From Echiichthys vipera (taxonomy: Eukaryota; Chordata; Actinopteri; Perciformes; Trachinidae): 64,000 nt of DNA. The notes beneath the pieces were generated by a model. It was not told where the DNA came from. It was given only the letters and a program-made list of their open reading frames with translations, and ran no database searches. The DNA is taken from NCBI GenBank assembly GCA_963691815.1, contig OY829660.1, positions 28,593,527 through 28,657,526 on the forward strand. Reading direction: 5' to 3'. Shown piece after piece: positions 1-10,738 of the stretch (positions are counted from its first letter, which is position 1; every line of letters starts with the position of its first letter). The position numbers were made by a program, and so were the translations under genes.

Positions 1-930
1 TAATAGCAGCAGGAAGCGTCATACAGGACCACGCATCACCACGATCGGCAGAGACCTGAGAGATGACAAAGCACAAACAACTCCGGGGAAGAAGTTAAAT
101 TAGTAACATGCATTGATGAGACATGAATGATACAGACAGTGAGGATAGGAGCTCAGAGTATCGGGAAAAGTGTTCCCCCGGCAGATTAGGCCTATAGCCG
201 CATCATTAAGGGCTCATTAGCCCTAAATGTAATCTTTATTAAAGAGTAACGTTTTAAGTTTACTTTTAAATATGGGGACGGTGTCTGCCTCCCAAACAAT
301 GCTTGGGAGTCAGTTCCACAGGAGAGGAGCTTAGTAGCTGAAGGCTCTGCCTCCCATTCTACTTTTGGAGACTCGAGGAACGACAAGTAGCCCTGCATTC
401 TCAGAGCGCAGCGATCTAGTCGGGTAATACGGTACTATGAGTTCTTTAAGATACGACGGTGCCTGACCTATAAGAGCTTTGTAGGTAAGGAGAAGGATTT
501 TAAATTCTATTCTAGATTTTACAGGTAGCCAGTGCAAAGAAGCTAATACAGGAGAAATATGTTCTCTTCGATTTGTTTTAGTACGTGGTCGAGCTGCAGC
601 ATTTTGGAGTCTCTTAACAGACTTATTGGAGCAGCCTGATAATAAGGAGTTGCAATAGTCCAGCCTAGAATTAATAAACGCATGGACTACTTTTTCTGCA
701 TCTTTCTGAGACACAATGTTCCTAATTTTCACAATATTATGCAGGTGAAAATATGAAGTCCTTGTTGTTAGTTTTATGTGAGAATCGAAGGACATATCCT
801 GATCAAAAATAACACCCAGATTCCTTACTGTGGTGCTGGAGGACAACACAACATCATCCAGAGTAACAATATCTCTGGATATTGAGTTTCCGAGACCTTC
901 AGGGCCAAGTACAATGACCTCAATAATTTA
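1..930 (-). mobile_element. L2/Maui-like LINE copy 1, 3' part
   Basis: This is the 3' part of a CR1/L2-group non-LTR retrotransposon read on the minus strand. It is homologous to the better copy at 18806-24750. The shared part covers the 3' UTR (1-330) and the last third of the reverse transcriptase ORF (331-930). The first 60 bases match one unit of the GC-rich minisatellite seen at 19355-19870. The 5' side stops abruptly at about 928, where the sequence passes into L1-like DNA, so this is a 5'-truncated insertion. Its 3' end lies outside the window. Confidence 0.8.
331..930 (-). pseudogene. L2-like reverse transcriptase, C-terminal fragment
   Basis: The frame encodes the region downstream of the RT catalytic core in L2-type ORF2: 'GVIFDQDMSFDSHIK', 'HAFINSRLDYCNSLLSG' and 'HISPVLASLHWLPVKSRI'. 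This is the conserved thumb/C-terminal region seen in CR1/L2-group polymerases. The reading frame opens at 849, although homology to copy 2 continues to about 928. No catalytic FADD/YADD motif is present because the copy is 5'-truncated. It ends near 331 and the frame shifts into 192-330, so the tail is also broken. It is inactive. Confidence 0.8.
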
Positions 931-949
931 AAAAAGACTTTAGATATCC

Positions 950-1090
950 ATGCCCAATATTAAAAACGAGGCCCAGACTGACTTTATCATAGGAAGGCAG
1001 GCACAAGATAATAAATGGAAAACAATACAAATAGTGGAGGCGATTCAAAAGAGGTGGGAGAGTGCAATTTTAGTGAGCATGGACAAATAC
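950..1090 (+). pseudogene. L1-like RT fragment, upstream of the catalytic motif
   Basis: The short frame reads 'DFIIGRQAQDNKWKTIQIVE' followed by 'ESAILVSMD'. This resembles the conserved L1-type 'QTGFIxGRQxxDN...VSLDAEKAFD' block. The expected continuation 'AEKAFD' is missing here and reappears in changed form ('KAFNSVS') at about 2345, so foreign DNA now separates the halves. No start or upstream endonuclease is visible. Confidence 0.55.
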
Positions 1091-1165
1091 AGCAGTACCA
1101 CCTTAACAGTTTTTCCAGATCATACTTTGATTCTACAGATAAGATAAATTCTTATACCCATGGGC

Positions 1166-2030
1166 CAGTGACGTGCAGTGAGGGTTGGGGTTGGGGAGGC
1201 ACTGACTCACAAGTCAGATTTACAAACATACAGTAGGATGCCAATAGGATAGGATGAGAGAATAGGAGCGAATAGGATGCTGAAAACCATTTTAAAATAC
1301 CAGAGCCACTGTATATTGCAGTATATCTTACCTTTACTTGTAAATGACTTCTTGCTTTGACTGAAAGTCCAGCTTTGAAAAATGTCTTAGTTTAGAAATC
1401 AAATCCTCCATTTTCAGGGCGAGAAATGACAGCTTGTCGCTTAGCTCTACAGCGTTGCACAGCACTCTTCTGTGTTTACTTTTTGCACACAGGTCAGAGT
1501 TCACTGTGACCTGGCTGGCTATCAGGCTGCTCACTATCGCCGCCTTCCTTGAGGCAGAGGTACTGCCTGCCTCAAGGCCAGCATTTTCCCTGTGGATTTA
1601 TGTCTTATCAATAAGATGTAAATATTACACACATACATAAAATACATTACTGAACACCATGGAAAAGAAGACGTACACTTTTATTACATAAAAGTGTCCT
1701 CAACCATCATATTGGAGAAATGGGAACAGGCACGCTCCATTTGCACGCGCTCAATCCAGTTTGTGAGTGATTGCGCAATCTGGAGGGAGGCTCGGCTGTC
1801 CATGCCTCACCTCTCGTCTCCGAAGAGACTCCGTTTATTTATGCAGGAAATACAGAATTTTCTGCGATTTTTACTATAAAAATGGTCAAAATACATTAAG
1901 AACCACAGCAAAATCATAGTCCAGAGGACAAATATTAATTCTTGTGTTATTTTATTATTTCGTTTCTTTTTCCTCTCATGATGACAGGGGAGGCACAGCC
2001 TCACCTGCCTCCCCTGACTGCACGTCACTG
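1166..2030. mobile_element. Non-autonomous hAT-type transposon with 8-bp TSD
   Basis: The 865-bp element begins CAGTGACGTGCAGTGAGG and ends with the inverse of CAGTGACGTGCAGTCAGG, so it has inverted termini of at least 16 bp with one or two mismatches. The 8 bases on each side are identical, CCATGGGC (1158-1165 and 2031-2038). The CAGTG terminus and 8-bp duplication are typical of the hAT superfamily. A 66-codon minus-strand frame (1334-1534) could be a remnant of a hAT transposase N-terminus, but this is weak. An internal palindrome lies at about 1549-1577. Confidence 0.8.
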
Positions 2031-2339
2031 CCATGGGCAAAATATTTTTTTTAAAAACAAACAAAAAAACTTCAACTGTAACGTCACTCACCATACAGGA
2101 TAGATGATGACACTAAGCCTGAGTAATCTTGTGGACCTAAAAAACAGATCCTTGTTTTACTCTTCCTTGTCCTTCTTTCAAACATCAGTCATTCTTCCTG
2201 CCATTTTCTGCTCTCTTGCTTAGGGAGATGGCTGTTCATTGGATTTTAAAAGCTTTCTATGAAGTCAGCTTAATGTCAGAAGGAGATATTTTCTGGTAAG
2301 CCTGGCACTTAACAGAATGAATGGCAGAGTCCAGAAAAA

Positions 2340-2770
2340 TCCCAAAAGGCATTCAATAGTGTGAGTTATATCTTTTTTTCCCTAATGTCTTAGGGAAGTT
2401 TGGCTTTAATGACAATTCTGCCAAATGTATAAAGTCAGTGTATCATGAACCAACAGCAAAAGTGAAGGTCAATGGGAGTCTGACGAATTGGATTAAGTTA
2501 GAGAGGTCACCTAGACAGGGGTGTTGTCTCCATCACTATCCAATATCATTATTTAACCATTGGATCAAGTAATTAGGCAGAAGCAGAGCATCAAGGGGGT
2601 GGAGGAAGGAGGTTCAGAACACAAATTGGGTTTATTGCAGACGATGTAATAGCATATACAGGTCAACCAGGCGCAAGTTTTCCTATACTAATGGACTTAC
2701 TGGAGGAAAATGGGCACTATTCAGGGTATAATCTTAACGTGACAAAGACACAGATTGTTTTGCTGGAAAA
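2340..2770 (+). pseudogene. L1-like RT fragment, catalytic region
   Basis: Across shifting frames the stretch reads 'KAFNSVS', 'FGFNDNSAKCIKSVYHEPTA', 'VNGSLTNWIKLERSPRQGCC' and 'ADDVIAYTGQPGASFPILM'. These correspond in order to the L1-type RT blocks around the catalytic aspartates, including the R-x-GCPLSP block and the FADD box. In this copy the box reads ADD after a frame change. Stops and frameshifts are frequent, so no protein can be made. Confidence 0.6.
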
Positions 2771-2839
2771 AATAATCAATGGGCTCCTTTTCTTTGGATT
2801 GTATTTGGTTATCAACTTGAATGGAGCAGCTGGTACAGG

Positions 2840-4000
2840 GGCCAGTAGGTAAGTCTTTAAAACACTCTTTTAATAAACTCTGGGTTCACTAACTACGTTG
2901 TTGGTGCTTTGTTTTCTGTGTAGGGACTCTTCTCATGCTACTGCAGAGGTTTGCTGTTATTTTCAGCAGGATTAGTGGTTAAAAAAGACGTTTGAATGCG
3001 TCCAAAACACATGAATCATGAAGTTGTATTACGGTACATTATGATGTAAGTTAATGACAGGCATAAGCTATTGCAGCAGTCTTTGGGTGGATACCATTTA
3101 TTACACAGATTTGGTGCAAATATACCAATTTTTTCATTACTTGCGATAAGATGGTGAACACTTCTGATTGTCAATATACGTAGGGAAGCCATCCATCCTC
3201 TGAATGCTCTATGTCTCTAGTTTGTGGTTATCAAGTTTAAGGAGGCTAGGATTATCATAGAGGTCACCATACATAATTTTAGACAATGAGCTCAAGTTAA
3301 AAAAAAAATGCTCTCCCTACAATTAAATGGCTACTATGGAGACTAACAAAATCACAGATCAATACAGGTGGGTTCATTGAGACAAAAGCTTTCCAGTTAG
3401 ACCCAATTTATTGAACTCCAAGGCTGTTTATTGACCCCAAGATGCAGAAATTTGAGTCAAATACTCCAGTATGTCAAAATTGTATATTTGTACCCTATGA
3501 GAAAACCTGCATGTTCTTGCCCCATACAATCTGGGATAATGATAAAGTGGGCATGTCAGTTATGGAGTTATTTTACTATCTTTATTCAAGAGCGTGGTCT
3601 TTTGCTTTGAACGCATTATTCACTGATTTCACGTTCAGATTTGTCATTCTCTCCTTCAAACTCTGCCCTTGCACTCAAATAGCTCCTTATTGTGCTCAAA
3701 TAGTTTCTTCTTTCATTCGCAATTATTCTGCTTCTGCTCAAACCGTATTCTTGTGCACAAATAAATTGTTTCTAACACTTAGATACGTAGCTGCTCACAG
3801 TGTTCCTGCTCCCAGCTTTAGCTCTTCTCTTCACACTCACACTGCTTCTATGCGCTCTCCAGTTGTCTGCTTGTGGATTTCTGCTGCACGCTTGGATTTA
3901 GCTCTAAACTACACACCAACAACAAGGATCAAAGACAAATACTGACTCAGATGGGACTTGAACAAGATTAAATACTGAAGGGTGAATATCACAAAAGAGG
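2840..4000. other. No recognisable gene inside the L1-like region
   Basis: AT-rich DNA lies between two recognisable L1-like blocks. An open frame at 3442-3945 (167 codons) has no domain I recognise and a composition like the surrounding sequence. The stretch may be decayed LINE sequence or later insertions. Confidence 0.4.
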
Positions 4001-4039
4001 TAGACAAAATATATAATGCAAATTACACTCAGATTAATT

Positions 4040-4125
4040 ACCATTACCTCGTGAGTTCGAGGATCGAAATAGTTAAAATGAACATATTACCAAGGCTATT
4101 GTACCTCTATCAATCTTTACAGCAT
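4040..4125 (+). pseudogene. L1-like ORF2 fragment, post-RT region
   Basis: The segment reads 'IEIVKMNILPRLLYLYQSL', a conserved block downstream of the RT domain in L1-type ORF2 proteins. It sits in the expected order after the RT core at 2340-2770. The flanks show no further clear similarity. Confidence 0.55.
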
Positions 4126-4239
4126 TCAACCACTGGATCAAGGTGGGGAGGGAGTTTGGGTGGAAGAATATTATTAGATATAACATATCTATATCCCCAT
4201 ATCTATATCCCCAAAGATGACAGGTAGGTGTCTCTATTG

Positions 4240-5102
4240 CATAATTGTCATAAGTAACCGAACATGGAAGACATGATGACTTTATTCAAAGCTTTTTCTC
4301 ACAGTTTTAAACTCAATTGGAATTTTGTCTGTGGTTTTGTATGTTTACAAAAATTACAATAACATTTAAGTGAAAAGAATGTATAACAGCCATATAGGAG
4401 GGGCAAATAAATTCACAAACAGGATTCCTTACGTTGCTTTGAGCCACAAATATCACATAAACACCTTTTTTGTTGTTGTTGTTGTGAATCTTTGGTCTGA
4501 AATGGGCTTAATGAATGTCAAAACAAACACCTAGATTATAATATTGCAAATATATAAATATCACAATACTTTCATCACCTGTCTCTGTCACTCCCTACAG
4601 GTGGAGTCTGAAACAGGCAGTTCTGAAGCTCAGGGAAGGACAGACCATCGACCTGTTTAGTCCTCCCCCAAGAGCTGCAGCACAAACCCAAGCAACAGAG
4701 CACACAAAAGGGCTAGACACAAGCCACTGGGACTGACCAAGTCCATTTGCTATTGAGAACAGCAGGCCTCATTTACCAAAATCCTTTCATTCGGCAGAGA
4801 GAGAACACCAGACAAGCTGTCATACAGTGGGTTTATTAATAGTCACTCTAAGCGTCTACAAGAGATACTGGACCATTTTTGTTCTGTTGGAAAATACTGT
4901 TTGGTTATTCAGAGCATTCAATTGTTTTGCATAAATTCTGTTCTTACCTAAATACAATCCCAAATAAATAAACATTGGAGAATGTTAGAATCTTTGTGAG
5001 AAGTTTCTAGTTAAGAACTTTTGGAGAATGAGGAGAATTAAAGTGGAAGTTGTCCTGCTCCAGCAGGTGTTGAGAAGAAGCTGAATTGACCACAATTTAA
5101 AT
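4240..5102. other. Intergenic stretch without a recognised gene
   Basis: I see no coding feature here. A short (TTG)n run lies near 4470. A segment at about 4482-4515 closely matches 47955-47990, so part of this stretch is an interspersed repeat of unknown type. Confidence 0.5.
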
Positions 5103-5115
5103 GGGGGTTTACTTA
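5103..5115. repeat. Target-site duplication, left copy (Rex3 copy A)
   Basis: The 13 bases GGGGGTTTACTTA recur exactly at 6740-6752 and bracket the Rex3 element between them. Confidence 0.85.
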
Positions 5116-5206
5116 TCTCATCTCATCTCATCTTCATCCGCTTATCCGGGGTCGGGTCGCGGGGGCAGCAGCTTTAGCAGGGGACCCCAAACTTCCCTAA
5201 CCCGCT

Positions 5207-5745
5207 CTAACTGGGGGATCCCGAGGCGTTCCCAGGCCAGTGTGGAGATATAATCTCTCCACCTAGTCCTGGGTCTTCCCCGAGGCCTCCTCCCAGCTGG
5301 ACGTGCCTGGAACACCTCCCTAGGGAAGCGCCCAGCTCTACTCCGAGTTCCTCACGGATGGCTGAACTTCTCACCCTATCTCTAAGGGAGACTCCAGCCA
5401 CCCTCCTGAGAAAACCCATTTCGGCCGCTTGTACTCGCAACCTCGTTCTTTCGGTCATGACCCAACTTTCATGACCATAGGTGAGGGTAGGAACAAAGAT
5501 TGACCGGTAGATCGAGAGCTTTGCCTTCCGGCTCAGCTCTCTTTTCGTCACAACGGTGCAGTAGAGCGACTGCAACACTGCCCCCGCTGCTCCGATTCTC
5601 CGGCCAAACTCACGCTCCATCGTCCCCTCACTCGTGAACATGATCCCGAGGTACTTGAACTCCTTCACTTGGGGTAAGGACTCATTCCCTACCTGGAGTA
5701 AGCAATCCACCGGTTTCCTGCTAAGAGCCATGGCCTCAGATTTAG
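5207..5745 (-). pseudogene. Rex3 RT C-terminal region (copy A)
   Basis: The frame begins 'MALSRKPVDCLLQVGNESL' and continues 'EFKYLGIMFTSEGTM', 'KAKLSIYRSIFVPTLTYGHE' and 'GFLRRVAGVSLRDRVRSSAI'. This is the RTE-clade region after the FADD catalytic box. The N-terminal side is fused by deletion to upstream RT sequence ('VPLFKKGDQR' side, about 5746-5870). The last 30 or so codons run into the element's 3' tail. Copy B holds the same region at 14410-14960. Confidence 0.8.
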
Positions 5746-5869
5746 AGATGCCCTCCTTTCCAGCACCTTGGAGTAGACTTTACCAGGGAGGCTGAGTAGT
5801 GTGATACCCCTGTAATTGGCACACACCCTCTGGTCCCCCTTTTTAAAAAGAGGAACCACCACCCCGGTC

Positions 5870-6600
5870 TGCCACTCCGTTGAAGTCTCCCAACAGAACT
5901 ATGGACTCCCCTACCGGAGCCCCATGCAGGACTCCATTCAGGGTCTCCAAGAAGGCCGAATACTCTGAACTGCTGTTTGGTGCATATGCACAAACAACAC
6001 TCAGAGTTTTCCCCCCTACCACCCGCAGGCGTAAGGAGGCGACCCGCTCGTCCACCGGGGTGAACTCCAACACCGCGGCGCTCAGCCGGGGGTTTGTGAG
6101 TATCCCCACACCCGCCCGGCGCCTCACACCCTGGGCAACTCCAGAGAAGAATAGTGTCCAACCCCTATCCAGGAGTACGGTTCCAGAACCGAGACTGTGT
6201 GTGGAGGTAAGCCCCACCAGATCTAACTGGTAGTGCTCCACCTCCTGCACAAGCTCCGGCTCCTTCCCCGACAGAGACGTGACATTCCACGTCCCAAGAG
6301 CCAGCTTCTGCTGCCCGTGTCTGGTCCGTCGAGGCCCCTCACCTTCACTGCCACCCGTGCAGCAGCGCACCCGACCCAAGTGGTTCCTCCTGCGAGTAGT
6401 GGGCCCACAGGATGGAGAGGAGGGAGGTGCCACGTCACTTTTTAGGGCTGTGCCCGGCCGGGCTTCGTGGCAAACCCGACCACCAGGCGCTCGCCGGTGA
6501 GCCCTCCGTCTGGGCCTGGCCCCAGACGGGGGCCCTGGGCTTCCTCCGGGCAGGGTCTCTCTTCCTCTTCGTTGTTTGTCCATTGAGTCTTTGTGAACCA
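5870..6600 (-). pseudogene. Rex3 apurinic-type endonuclease, truncated (copy A)
   Basis: The minus-strand frame includes 'LALGTWNVTSLSG' (the N-terminal APE block), 'RRRAGVGILTNPRLSAAVLE', 'RVVGGKTLSVVCAYAPNSSS' and 'SIVLLGDFNG'. Such domains nick target DNA for target-primed reverse transcription. It stops at the GDFN block and jumps straight into RT sequence, so the SDHH-type C-terminal catalytic block seen in copy B ('TDHHLV') is missing. The reading frame extends upstream to 6601 through the untranslated leader. Confidence 0.8.
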
Positions 6601-6739
6601 TTCTTAGTCCAGCCCCTCGCCTGAGACCACTTTGCCATGGGAGACCCTACCAGGAGCACTAAGCTCCAGACAACACAGCCCTCAGGTTCACAGGGACACA
6701 CAAACCTCTCCACCACGATAAGGTGATGGTTCCCGGAGA

Positions 6740-6752
6740 GGGGGTTTACTTA
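6740..6752. repeat. Target-site duplication, right copy (Rex3 copy A)
   Basis: This is an exact copy of the 13-base sequence at 5103-5115, next to the 5' end of the Rex3 element. Confidence 0.85.
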
Positions 6753-7290
6753 CCAAATGGCTAATCCTCAACTCACATGACTACCATGACTGCTCTGGAT
6801 TGTTATGTTGTCTCCAGGTTTGGTGTTTCTTTTTGATAAACTCTCTTTCAACATATAACATGCCATGGGTACAGACATGCAAAACATGTATCAAGGAGTA
6901 TTTCACCTTCTAAGATAATTAATTACCCTCTTGTCATATGGCAGGACATTTATTTTTCACAAAACTTTGGTTTCACTGACCTCATTTACTTAAATATTCC
7001 TTCTTCCTTTGTAGAGGTAGATAAGGGTAATAGTCACCACACACACACAAATATATATAAAAAGCATGTTTGTAACCCTATTTTAATTATATAAAAAAAA
7101 ATGCACGGATAATGTCTGATTCTCCTTTGAGCTTAATGTTTTAAAAACACTGGTTTATCTTGCTGATGGAACGCTAAAATAGGTTTTGTGACTTTTTCCT
7201 CTTGTTACCAGTTTTACTAAAACATTTGCAAAACACCAAAAGCATACTCCATCTGTTTATTTATTTTTGAAGTTGTTCACAGAGTCATCA
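6753..7290. other. No gene recognised
   Basis: AT-rich sequence with a short CA run near 7040. Nothing here could be assigned. Confidence 0.5.
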
Positions 7291-7292
7291 AG

Positions 7293-7560
7293 ATTACATT
7301 ACATTACATTTAATTTAGCTGACGCTTTCGTCCAAAGCGACTTTCAATAAGTGCATTCAACAAGTGGGGGTACAAACCATATGAGCAAGTTATTAAGTAA
7401 GTGTGATAACTTCAAATAAGCCAATCTATAGTGTGCTACATATAAGTGCTTTAAAAAAAATAAAAAAAATCATCTCCTTAGCCAGGGTGCAGTCCAAAGA
7501 GATGCGTTTTTAACCTGCGACGGAAGATTTCATAAAGAAGACATGTTGTCAAACATTTGA
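7293..7560 (-). mobile_element. LINE-type 3' tail fragment
   Basis: The block opens with a (TTACA) pentamer run at 7295-7311 followed by 'gctgacgctttcgtccaaag'. This motif is very common in fish genomes at the 3' ends of L2-group LINEs or the SINEs that copy them. Read on the minus strand, the pentamers form the terminal repeat. No coding part is present. Confidence 0.5.
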
Positions 7561-7974
7561 ACAAGACAGCTAAAACAAAAACAACAGTGATTTTAACACA
7601 CAGGACTTTATGGGACTAACAAACCCTGCTGCCATAGTGAGCTGATTTGTAAATGGTAAACAAGCTCAGTTGTATTTCCATGACTGGCTGGTTCAAGCAA
7701 CCCTTCGACTCTGTTGTGTAGAATGACGAGCAGGAGACAGTTGGCTAGTTAACAGTGTAGGTGCAACCGGCACCCAAAGATGATTGTTAATTTCTTGATT
7801 AACTCAAACTTTCAGTTTGATTAAGACTAGGCCCAAAGCCTGGTTGCCTTTGTCTCTGAAACAAAGGCCTGTCATGCCTTCTCCCCCACAAATCACACCC
7901 AGGTGTGATTCTCCAAGGGACCCCCAAACTGTTCATTGGCTGACTTTACCTCTGACGATGACATCACCAGGGCC

Positions 7975-7982
7975 TATATAAA
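7975..7982 (+). promoter_or_regulatory. TATA box in the LTR-like block
   Basis: A TATATAAA motif lies in a GC-richer context, followed within about 30 bases by a pyrimidine-rich segment. It matches the expected core promoter position of an LTR. Confidence 0.4.
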
Positions 7983-8540
7983 GTGTAGCACACAACCTGC
8001 ACTTCCTCTTCCTCCCGATCTTTCTTCCGGATCTCACACTCAACTCGTCACGCTCCTGCGGATCCTGGAGACCAGCTGCCCGCTGTCCCCTCGGCCATGG
8101 ACCTGGCCTATGGCGTAACCAACCTGTTATCCTCAACTGAGCACTGCAAAGAGCGATCTGAGTTTCCTCTTTTGCCTAAGAGCAACAATAAGACAAGAAC
8201 CTTTCTACCACGAAGCTTCCTTTCTTCAACCAGCCACTGGCATCAAGCAACGCAAAACATCTCCCATCTCATGGACTGGTAACTAATCACCAACTGGGCA
8301 TTACTACATGTTATAGGACTTTATGAACGGCTAGATACAATTGTAACTTTGTCATAGGAACTAAGAACTGAGATTTCAGGTTGCTGGTGCTTTGTGTAAC
8401 TTAAATGTTCACACCTCTGCAGGGGTCCAAGCCCCACCTCTTCTCTTTGTCTCTCTCTCACACACACACACAAACACACACATTTGCTGTTAGCTTTATT
8501 TAGTTTATTGTGTTTTGTTTGTTGCATTTATTAATTTGTT

Positions 8541-8546
8541 AATAAA
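8541..8546 (+). terminator. Polyadenylation signal in the LTR-like block
   Basis: AATAAA is followed by a T/GT-rich segment, as expected for a cleavage and polyadenylation site. It lies in the same orientation as the upstream TATA motif. Confidence 0.4.
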
Positions 8547-8839
8547 TGTTTGTGTTTACCATATGTCTGTTTATTTAATACTAACAAAGATGAATGAGCC
8601 AGCTTCTACTAAGAAAAGAGTTTTTAAATCCTTCAACTAATTAAACTATTACATTTACCGGTGTTTAACCCTTAATTAGTAGTTTAATTTATTTAATGAG
8701 CCCAGAGGAACTCTGGTTTAACTAGAGTAATTTTTATTATCTTTGATAATTATTGGTGATAACTAATATTTACTTGATTAACGATACGTTTATTGAGAAT
8801 ACTCAATCTCATAATCTGAACGTGAGTCAAGGCCCTACA

Positions 8840-9660
8840 TTTGATTGGTTCTCCCTGTGAAGTTTTAAGAAATTAAAGTTATTAATTTTTAGTAATTTTT
8901 CTTTATTAATTTTCTTTATCAAAAATTTCATTTGATAGCCACACTATTGATCCAATTAAACCTAAAGTACCTACACAGAACATTTGGGCACGTCTCTCAT
9001 AAACTAGCCATGTAACAAACCTGTTAGTTTTGTTCACTCCTGGAGTCAGAGGGTTATCAGGTGTAGCCAAGCTTCTTACATATGCCTTAAAGCCGAAAAA
9101 GTGCACAGTGATACAAGGCAATAAGTGATTAATCCCTCCAAATCCACTCCTCATGAGTTCCTCTTTACAACTAAGGGCGTATGTGTGACTGTGTAGGAGA
9201 ATCCTATGTTAATTACATAGACTGTATAGAAAATGGTTGTAGGCTCTCCGCCAGGGCCTGTTCTTTCAACCTAATCCAATCATATTCGCCTCTGGGAGCC
9301 GCCATCTTTCCAGACTTGGACTCTTCCTTATTTCCTCTTACAAAAAAAGGCCATTGATCAAAGTTGGGGGGGGGATACGTCCGTCTGGTTGACATTTACA
9401 GAATTGGCCACATTAGCTCACATTAGCTCCACCGCCCGGGAGCTAGGCTAAAAGAACACATTACTATATAAACGGGAGTGGGAGTCCCGTGGCTCTAGCG
9501 GAGGTTACAGCGGCTCCGGGAGGGAAGTGCAAGCAGTGTTTATGATCTATGATTTAAACTGAACTGTCCAGGATAAACCGGAGCCTGGACAGCATCCTCC
9601 TCTCTGCCACGGTTGTCAGGGTCGAAGAATCATTGCATCACCTGCTGAAGAGTCTGGTGG
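8840..9660. other. No gene recognised
   Basis: An 82-codon minus-strand frame (8906-9154) has no recognised domain. A TATATAAA sequence occurs near 9464, next to a G+C-rich stretch. I cannot assign either one. Confidence 0.45.
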
Positions 9661-10292
9661 GTCTTACTGTGTCATTTCCTCAAGAAACGGCATGACAGCT
9701 AGGAGGACCTCCCTCAGAGTGCGAAGGGCAGTTTCTCTGCAGGCCCACCACGTGGGCTTCTGCAGCTCCAGTGGACGCTGATCAGGGTACATCGTCTTCT
9801 GCATTTCAATAAATGCAGAGTGTCGTTTGGTTGGCCACAAAAGTATAAAGTTTTGCAACTAAGTTGAAAAAGCTGACAAAACAGATGTTTGACTTTGCAC
9901 TTTCAGCTAACACCAATTTAAGGCAATGTGCCTGACAGTGTACATACAAGGCCTTTGGATTTCTTTTCAGAATTCTTGACTGAAGTCCCTTAAAGCGTCC
10001 GCCCATGTTTGCAGCATCATCATACCCTTGACCCTGGAGGTTTTCCAGCTTCAGATCATTTTCTTCCAGTAGAGCTATCACTACCTTTTCAAGAGCATCT
10101 CCACTTGTGGTATTAACACACCTGAAGAAAGCGCTCCTTGATTTGCATGTTATCCACGTACCTGATAACAAAAGAAACCTTTTCAGTGTGTGCAGCATCT
10201 GTGGTTTTATCCATGAGAATTGAAAATGTTTCGCTTTCTTGGATTTCTTTTTGAATTACTCATTTGACTTATATAGACAAAGCTTTGATCAT

Positions 10293-10490
10293 ATCAGCCT
10301 GTGAATGTTCTCATTTGTCCAGGTCATCGTTATCCCCAAAGCACTTTCAGTCAAAAGCAACTGTACTTGGTTATTTGTCTGGGTCCCAGCCCCAGCCTGG
10401 TCAGATGCGTACATGAACTGATGAAGCCTCTTGGATGAGAGGTGAAATGTCTTCCTAGACACATAACCAAGTTTAATTACACTGTCATAT
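10293..10490. repeat. Unclassified interspersed repeat within the hAT remnant
   Basis: The sequence around 'ggatgagaggtgaaatgtct' and 'caaagcactttcagtcaaaa' breaks the transposase reading between its N-terminal and DDE-containing parts. From memory, similar sequence recurs in fish genomes. I cannot name the family. Confidence 0.4.
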
Positions 10491-10738
10491 TTGCCAAACA
10501 GCTCCACCTACTCTAGGAAATCACCTCGATTTTGGCTTGACAGGGTCTCATTGTCTCCTCTAAAAGGCATGCCCTGTCTTGCTAGGTAAAGACTGGTGGC
10601 TAGCAAGCGGGACAAGATTTCTCTGTTTTTTTCTCTTTCCCTGTCTTTAGCAGCTTGTGATGCACGGTCACCCATTTCAAAAGCTGCCTCCAGTGATCTC
10701 TTTTTAAAGTTGTTCCGCCTCACCATACCGCATATGTG

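Larger units (their letters stand above)
935..4235 (+). mobile_element. Degenerate L1-like LINE, interrupted
   Basis: Three separated stretches in plus-strand order (about 950-1090, 2340-2770 and 4040-4125) read as consecutive parts of an L1-type ORF2. They match the RT region before the catalytic motif, the FADD-like block, and the downstream 'KMNILPRLLYLYQSLQ' motif. The gaps hold unrelated DNA, including the hAT element at 1166-2030. Many stops and frameshifts show an old insertion. The exact clade (L1/Swimmer-like against Tx1-like) and the outer limits cannot be fixed by eye. Confidence 0.55.
5116..6739 (-). mobile_element. Rex3 (RTE-clade) LINE copy A, internally deleted
   Basis: This is a minus-strand Rex3 element with both outer ends present. 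The 5' end (near 6739) carries the same leader as copy B, and the 3' end is a short CTCAT repeat (about 5116-5130). Flanking 13-bp duplications show one retrotransposition event. From 5' to 3' it holds a leader, most of the endonuclease domain, a jump into the RT N-terminal region at about 5870, and a second jump at about 5745 into the RT C-terminal part. The catalytic RT core is gone. The bases at about 5853-5872 match, on the minus strand, the widely used Rex3 reverse primer site as I remember it, which supports the family name. Confidence 0.85.
7756..8839 (+). mobile_element. LTR-like block, possible solo LTR
   Basis: The 1084-bp block begins TGTAGG and ends CCCTACA, a short terminal inverted repeat of the TG...CA type found in LTRs. 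Inside, in the same orientation, are a TATATAAA box at 7975-7982 and an AATAAA signal at 8541-8546. This fits U3-R-U5 order. No duplicated flanks are visible (AACAG against TTTGA) and no convincing primer-binding site follows, so the call is tentative. It could instead be a host promoter and exon or another repeat. Confidence 0.35.

Noticed and set aside
1334..1534. Small minus-strand frame in the hAT element as an independent gene
   Set aside because: Too short and lacks a domain I can identify. At most it is a relic of a hAT transposase N-terminus.
3442..3945. 167-codon open frame on the plus strand
   Set aside because: It has no recognisable domain, its composition is biased like the flanks, and it lies inside a decayed LINE region. 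It is not supported as a gene.
8906..9154. 82-codon minus-strand frame
   Set aside because: No recognised family, no supporting signals, and AT-rich flanks typical of chance frames.
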